From: Rachycentron canadum
Lineage: Eukaryota; Chordata; Actinopteri; Carangiformes; Rachycentridae
Direction: 5' to 3'
NCBI GenBank assembly: GCA_038496675.1
Contig: CM076666.1
Coordinates: forward strand, 7,452,203 to 7,516,202
Length of the DNA stretch: 64,000 bases
A model generated the notes under the pieces. It was given only the letters and a program-made list of their open reading frames with translations. It made no database searches and was not told the DNA's origin. Shown in pieces: positions 60,096 through 64,000 of this stretch (its first letter is position 1; each line of letters starts with the position of its first letter). Position numbers and translations under genes: made by a program.

Positions 60096-60315
60096 AGGCC
60101 ACTCTGCTGGCACAACTTAGAAAACAGCAGAGACATAAACAAGATAGATTCTGGGACATGACTGGATAAAATACAATTGTACTGAGACATGTTATGTTTT
60201 TTTTCCACTTGGGGGAAGCAGGAACAAGATGTAAACACAGTACTGACATAATATAATATAATTATGACGTTGATATGGCAACTGTGTTAGCAAGACGTGT
60301 ATTCACTATATACAG

Positions 60316-60318
<3 letters not shown>

Positions 60319-60360
<42 letters not shown>

Positions 60361-60724
60361 NNNNNNNNNNNNNNNNNNNNNNNNNNNNNNNNNNNNNNNN
60401 NNNNNNNNNNNNNNNNNNNNNNNNNNNNNNNNNNNNNNNNNNNNNNNNNNNNNNNNNNNNNNNNNNNNNNNNNNNNNNNNNNNNNNNNNNNNNNNNNNNN
60501 NNNNNNNNNNNNNNNNNNNNNNNNNNNNNNNNNNNNNNNNNNNNNNNNNNNNNNNNNNNNNNNNNNNNNNNNNNNNNNNNNNNNNNNNNNNNNNNNNNNN
60601 NNNNNNNNNNNNNNNNNNNNNNNNNNNNNNNNNNNNNNNNNNNNNNNNNNNNNNNNNNNNNNNNNNNNNNNNNNNNNNNNNNNNNNNNNNNNNNNNNNNN
60701 NNNNNNNNNNATATATATATATAT
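60319..60724. repeat. (AT)n array interrupted by an assembly gap
   Basis: Pure AT on both sides (60319-60360 and 60711-60724) of a gap. The array itself probably broke the assembly. Confidence 0.95.
60361..60710. other. Assembly gap, 350 N
   Basis: Unknown sequence; nothing can be said about its content. The open frames that cross it are artefacts. Confidence 0.99.
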
Positions 60725-61571
60725 AAAAAACATTATACCTATATTACATTAGCAGTGTTTTGGAGTAAAATAAAAGATAAAATCTGCATTACCAGGGAAG
60801 TGTATTTTCTATTTATCATTCATCCATCATTTCCATTTCTTTATCAATGTATCAAAAAAGGAAACATGTTCTTTTTTTTCTATATTCAGTGTACATTATG
60901 GTAACAGCCATCAATGTATATTTGTTTGACATTTTATTTTTATGGATGTCTGTAATGGTGGGTGTGATATATACACTGGCTTTTGCCAACCCTGTAAATA
61001 GAAAACTTAATTTGACTAAAGGGCAGTGTTGGTGTAGTTTGGAAGGCATAGTGGAGAATAGGTTCCCCAGAAACTTTGTGCCCGAGCTGCTTTCTAAACA
61101 GAGCAGTTAGGCCTACAAGGACGGACAGACAGAGACACACACACACAAACCACTTTGCAATTGTTGTAGTCGGATGTAATTCCAATATTCACGCTTCTTT
61201 TAGCTCAGGTCTGGTCTCTACAGACTCCTGAGATAAATGGCTCTCCACTCAGGTCACCAGCTAATTGCTAATATGTCTGTCTACCATTTGGTGCTGGGCA
61301 GGTAGCGTACAGTGGGCTATCAGAGCTCTTTCACTGAAAACACCATCTGGAAACAAGGATGATGGGAGCGGTGAACCAAAACACAAAACTGTTTTGGGCC
61401 AGAAGGCCAAAACAATAGGTTTAAAGATGCTGAAGCACTCCATGACAAAAGGGAACAGCAGAATCATGTCATAATTGCTGTCGGTTTGTCATCACATGTA
61501 GTCAATCTATTGTTAATATAAAAGTTGGCCTATTCATTAGAGTGACTTTGTTTTATGTTACAGCTTATATT
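60725..61571. other. Non-coding stretch, nothing recognised
   Basis: Overlapping open frames on both strands at about 60847-61185 and 61261-61474 without recognisable domains. Confidence 0.5.
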
Positions 61572-61850
61572 TCCATCCATCCATGCATCATCTCTACCAC
61601 TTTTCCTTCAGGGTCTCTGGGGCAAATCCAAGCTGACATTGGGTTAGGATGGGATGCACTCTGTACAGGTCACCAGTCTATTACAGGGCAAATAACCACT
61701 CATGCTCACACCTACGGGCAATTTTAGAGTCAACAATTCATCTACCATGCATGTCTTTGGATCGTGGGAGAAAGTTGGACTATCCAGAGGGAACCCACGC
61801 AGGAACAGGGAGAACATGCAAACACAGAAAGGCAGGCAGGTTGCATAGAC
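61572..61850 (-). mobile_element. SINE-like element, 5'-truncated (copy 8)
   Basis: On plus it begins with CCATCCATCCATGCATC (the tail complement) and continues through CCAAGCTGACATTGGGTTAG, TACAGGTCACCAGTCTATTA, CTCACACCTACGGGCAATTT, CATGTCTTTGGATCGTGGGA and GAACAGGGAGAACATGCAAA. The head with the A and B boxes is missing. I see no clear flanking direct repeat. Confidence 0.78.
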
Positions 61851-62348
61851 AACATATTGTATACTCGTTGAAATGAGGTTCCTTAGACAGTAATCATTTT
61901 AGCTACGTGGCCTAATCATAGCAATAAACATAACCTAACTTTAATTTTAAATTTTAAACTGAATCTCGACCTGAGTTTTCCAAGACCTGAGACCTAAATG
62001 TTCTCATATTCCAAAATTGGTCCCCAAAAAGACAGGTCACAAGTAAAGTCATCCAAGGTTTCAACACATGCATATCAGTCAAAAAACATCCTCTGAAAGA
62101 AGCCTGAAAATATAGAGCTTTCTAACAGAAAGTGATATACTGCATATTTATAAAGTGTGTGTTTGTTTGTGTTTATATGCATAGACTGAACAGCCAGGAG
62201 CCTCTCTCCATTATCCCCAGTCAGTCTGTAACAAGCTTTGAGACCCTGTACAACCCAGCAGCTGTCAGTTACTGTCATCCACCAAACGAGCACTCAAAAA
62301 ACACACCAAATCCTGTGCACAAAGTACGCACCCACACGCTGTCACTCT

Positions 62349-62349
<1 letters not shown>

Positions 62350-62382
<33 letters not shown>
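62350..62382. repeat. (AC)n microsatellite
   Basis: Pure array of 33 bp. Confidence 0.96.
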
Positions 62383-62383
<1 letters not shown>

Positions 62384-62455
62384 ATTTAATGTTTTGAAAC
62401 ACACCCATAAACCTTGTTATGAACACATGCAGGCTTTCTGCTGACACTCTGCATA

Positions 62456-62494
62456 CACCCCCCCCACACACACACACAAACACACACACACACA
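62456..62494. repeat. C-run plus (CA)n array
   Basis: A run of nine C residues is followed by an interrupted CA array (one AAA break). Confidence 0.92.
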
Positions 62495-63149
62495 GTAAAC
62501 ACACATTTCCGCAGTCATCTAAGTTGATGGGCTCATCAATTTTTTTAATCTGCATTGTTCTTAGGACAGCAATTAGTGTCCTTCCCTCTTGTCACATTGC
62601 CCAATAAGAATTGGTCACACAGGGTGAATAGCTTGTTATTGCAGTAATTATATTCAGTGGTTATAATTCTCCTCTCACCACTCTTCTGCACACTCTCTCC
62701 ATGTTTTTTTTTCCTTTCTACTCACACTGTCTCATTTTTGTACTTTTTCTGCAATCCTTAATTTTCTCATGTCCACTTATTATGAGCAATTCTGGGCTTG
62801 TTGTCCAGGGAGCCAGTGGTGAATGGCTACATAGTAACTTGGGGAAGAAGCATTACAGTAAACATTTAGTGTCTTTGTCTAAAGGACTCTACAGAAATTA
62901 TAACAGACGAGGAGAGGTCAGAAAAGGGTGTTGTGTTTTTCTGACTTTTTTAAGAGAGAAGAAAAGAGCATTTTTACCTGTCAACACAGCAAACTTTTCA
63001 TTTCAACATTCCTTTGGGAGATTAAAATAAGAGGAATACAAAAATGAAAATCAACTACTCACAAATGGGGATTTGATTGCAAAAAAAGAAATGAAATGTT
63101 TCATGTAAATTATAAGTCACCATGACAATCTGTTAAAGATGATAAAGAT

Positions 63150-63600
63150 TTACATAGCCTACATGATGTCACTCATAGGTGATGAAGAGCAGTTTTAAAG
63201 CTCAGAGTGGGCTGCTGAGTTGTCACCATCTTGGCAGTGCCTGACGAACTCCTCCCTAATCTAAAAGAGATGGGTCATGTGTGGAGCCAAGGCTGCAGAG
63301 TTGTGGAGTGCCAGTTTGTGGCGAGCAGACGATCACCTGCTTTTCACTCAAAGCAACATGGAGAACTTTACAGGTGAATTTTATAATAATCAGCCCATTC
63401 ACCAGTTTCACCAGTTGTCATGAAGGGGAAATTAGCTCTAGAGATTAAAACCATTTATATACCAGGCTTTAAATGTGTTTTTCTGCTGTAAAGTTGGACA
63501 TTTTAACGTGAGCATCTATGGGGATTCACATTTGGAAACAGCCTCAAGTGGTGATTCAAAGAACTGCAGTTTCTTCACTTCTCTGTTGCTTTCTTTTTAA
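63150..63600 (+). repeat. Dispersed teleost repeat family D
   Basis: Ordered blocks: GTTGTCACCATCTTGGCAGT, TGACGAACTCCTCCCTAATC, GTGGCGAGCAGACGATCACC, TGCTTTTCACTCAAAGCAAC, TTAGCTCTAGAGATTAAAAC, CTGCTGTAAAGTTGGACATT, AGCCTCAAGTGGTGATTCAA and AGAACTGCAGTTTCTTCACT. I recognise this order from an abundant teleost interspersed repeat. No coding sequence and no clear terminal repeats in this copy. Confidence 0.68.
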
Positions 63601-64000
63601 ATTTTTATTATTTCATGAAAATATTTCAGTTTAAATAAGATTTTCACTACATTCTTTATGCTTTGTCTTTTTGAGCTCTTAACAGTGGAGTTGTTACCGA
63701 GTGCTATATTTTGAGATATCAGGCCAAGGGTGTCTCAGTTTGTTTTTGCTTGGTCAAGGGTAAGATCCCAATAAAATATTAATAATGCTGGGGTTTTGTA
63801 AATTTAAAAACTGGAATTTTAGGCATGAAATATTCAAACCTTAATTAGAAATTGTTTTACGTTTCCTTGCTCGTGAAAATCAAACTGACAGTCAGAGGGA
63901 GATGGCTCTGTAAGTTACAAATGTAGATACTTGAATATATACATCGTAGACAACGCAAACACACAAAGTCAATTCTGTATTGAATTTAAAGTGCTGTGAA
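63601..64000. other. Non-coding end of window
   Basis: AT-rich sequence, nothing recognised. Confidence 0.5.

Larger units (their letters stand above)
61851..63149. other. Non-coding stretch with CA arrays
   Basis: (AC)n at 62350-62382 and a C9 plus interrupted CA array at 62456-62494. Open frames here are driven by these arrays. Confidence 0.6.

Noticed and set aside
60287..60752. Open frames of about 150 codons on both strands
   Set aside because: They run across 350 undefined bases and flanking AT repeats; there is no real coding evidence.

Overview
This is eukaryotic, AT-rich, almost entirely non-coding DNA, most likely from a percomorph teleost fish. The evidence is the repeat content: long (CA)n/(GT)n and (AT)n microsatellites, a tRNA-like SINE with a (GGAT)n tail, a decayed Penelope-like element, pieces of non-LTR retrotransposons, and several interspersed families I know from teleost genomes. 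I found no intact protein-coding gene, tRNA, rRNA, bacterial-type operon or CRISPR array. No open frame behaves like a real exon; the longest ones (150-180 codons) are carried by microsatellites, pyrimidine tracts, a tandem repeat or an assembly gap. The window is best read as intergenic or large-intron sequence.

Layout. 0-19 kb: unique-looking DNA with scattered CA/GA/GT arrays, one SINE copy with a degraded target-site duplication (3.27-3.55 kb), a SINE remnant (15.2 kb), dispersed repeats (5.7, 9.4, 18.8 kb), a possible LINE ORF remnant (14.75 kb) and an enhancer-like block (10.7 kb). 19-25.8 kb: a young-looking SINE (19.34-19.71 kb) with a perfect 12-bp target-site duplication and a pure 78-bp (GGAT)n tail, a one-base-loop G-quadruplex motif (20.56 kb), and a long inverted repeat (23.77-24.90 kb) whose arms are each about 360-390 bp. 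26-32 kb: enhancer-like blocks, a solo-LTR-like segment (26.93-27.36 kb), a 21-bp hairpin (28.95 kb), a degenerate three-unit tandem repeat (29.65-30.0 kb) and a broken Penelope-like RT plus GIY-YIG remnant on the minus strand (30.4-31.26 kb). 32-43 kb: mostly unassigned, with a strong enhancer-like dyad at 35.0 kb, a teleost dispersed repeat at 37.6-38.1 kb, and a pyrimidine tract plus GT array near 39.4-39.9 kb. 43-50 kb: a SINE-rich stretch with four copies in both orientations. 50-64 kb: a LINE ORF remnant (50.7 kb), AT and GT arrays, a pyrimidine tract (53.9-54.1 kb), dispersed repeats (59.6-60.1 and 63.15-63.6 kb), and an assembly gap of 350 N inside an (AT)n array (60.36-60.71 kb).

No gene system can be assembled from this window. 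The retroelement remnants are all broken. The main biological interest is how the SINE family works (A box kept, B box lost in the youngest-looking copy), several DNA structures likely to fold (long palindrome, short hairpin, G-quadruplex), and candidate cis-regulatory blocks that need cross-species comparison. Family assignments come from motif recognition and memory of teleost repeats, not from a database search.
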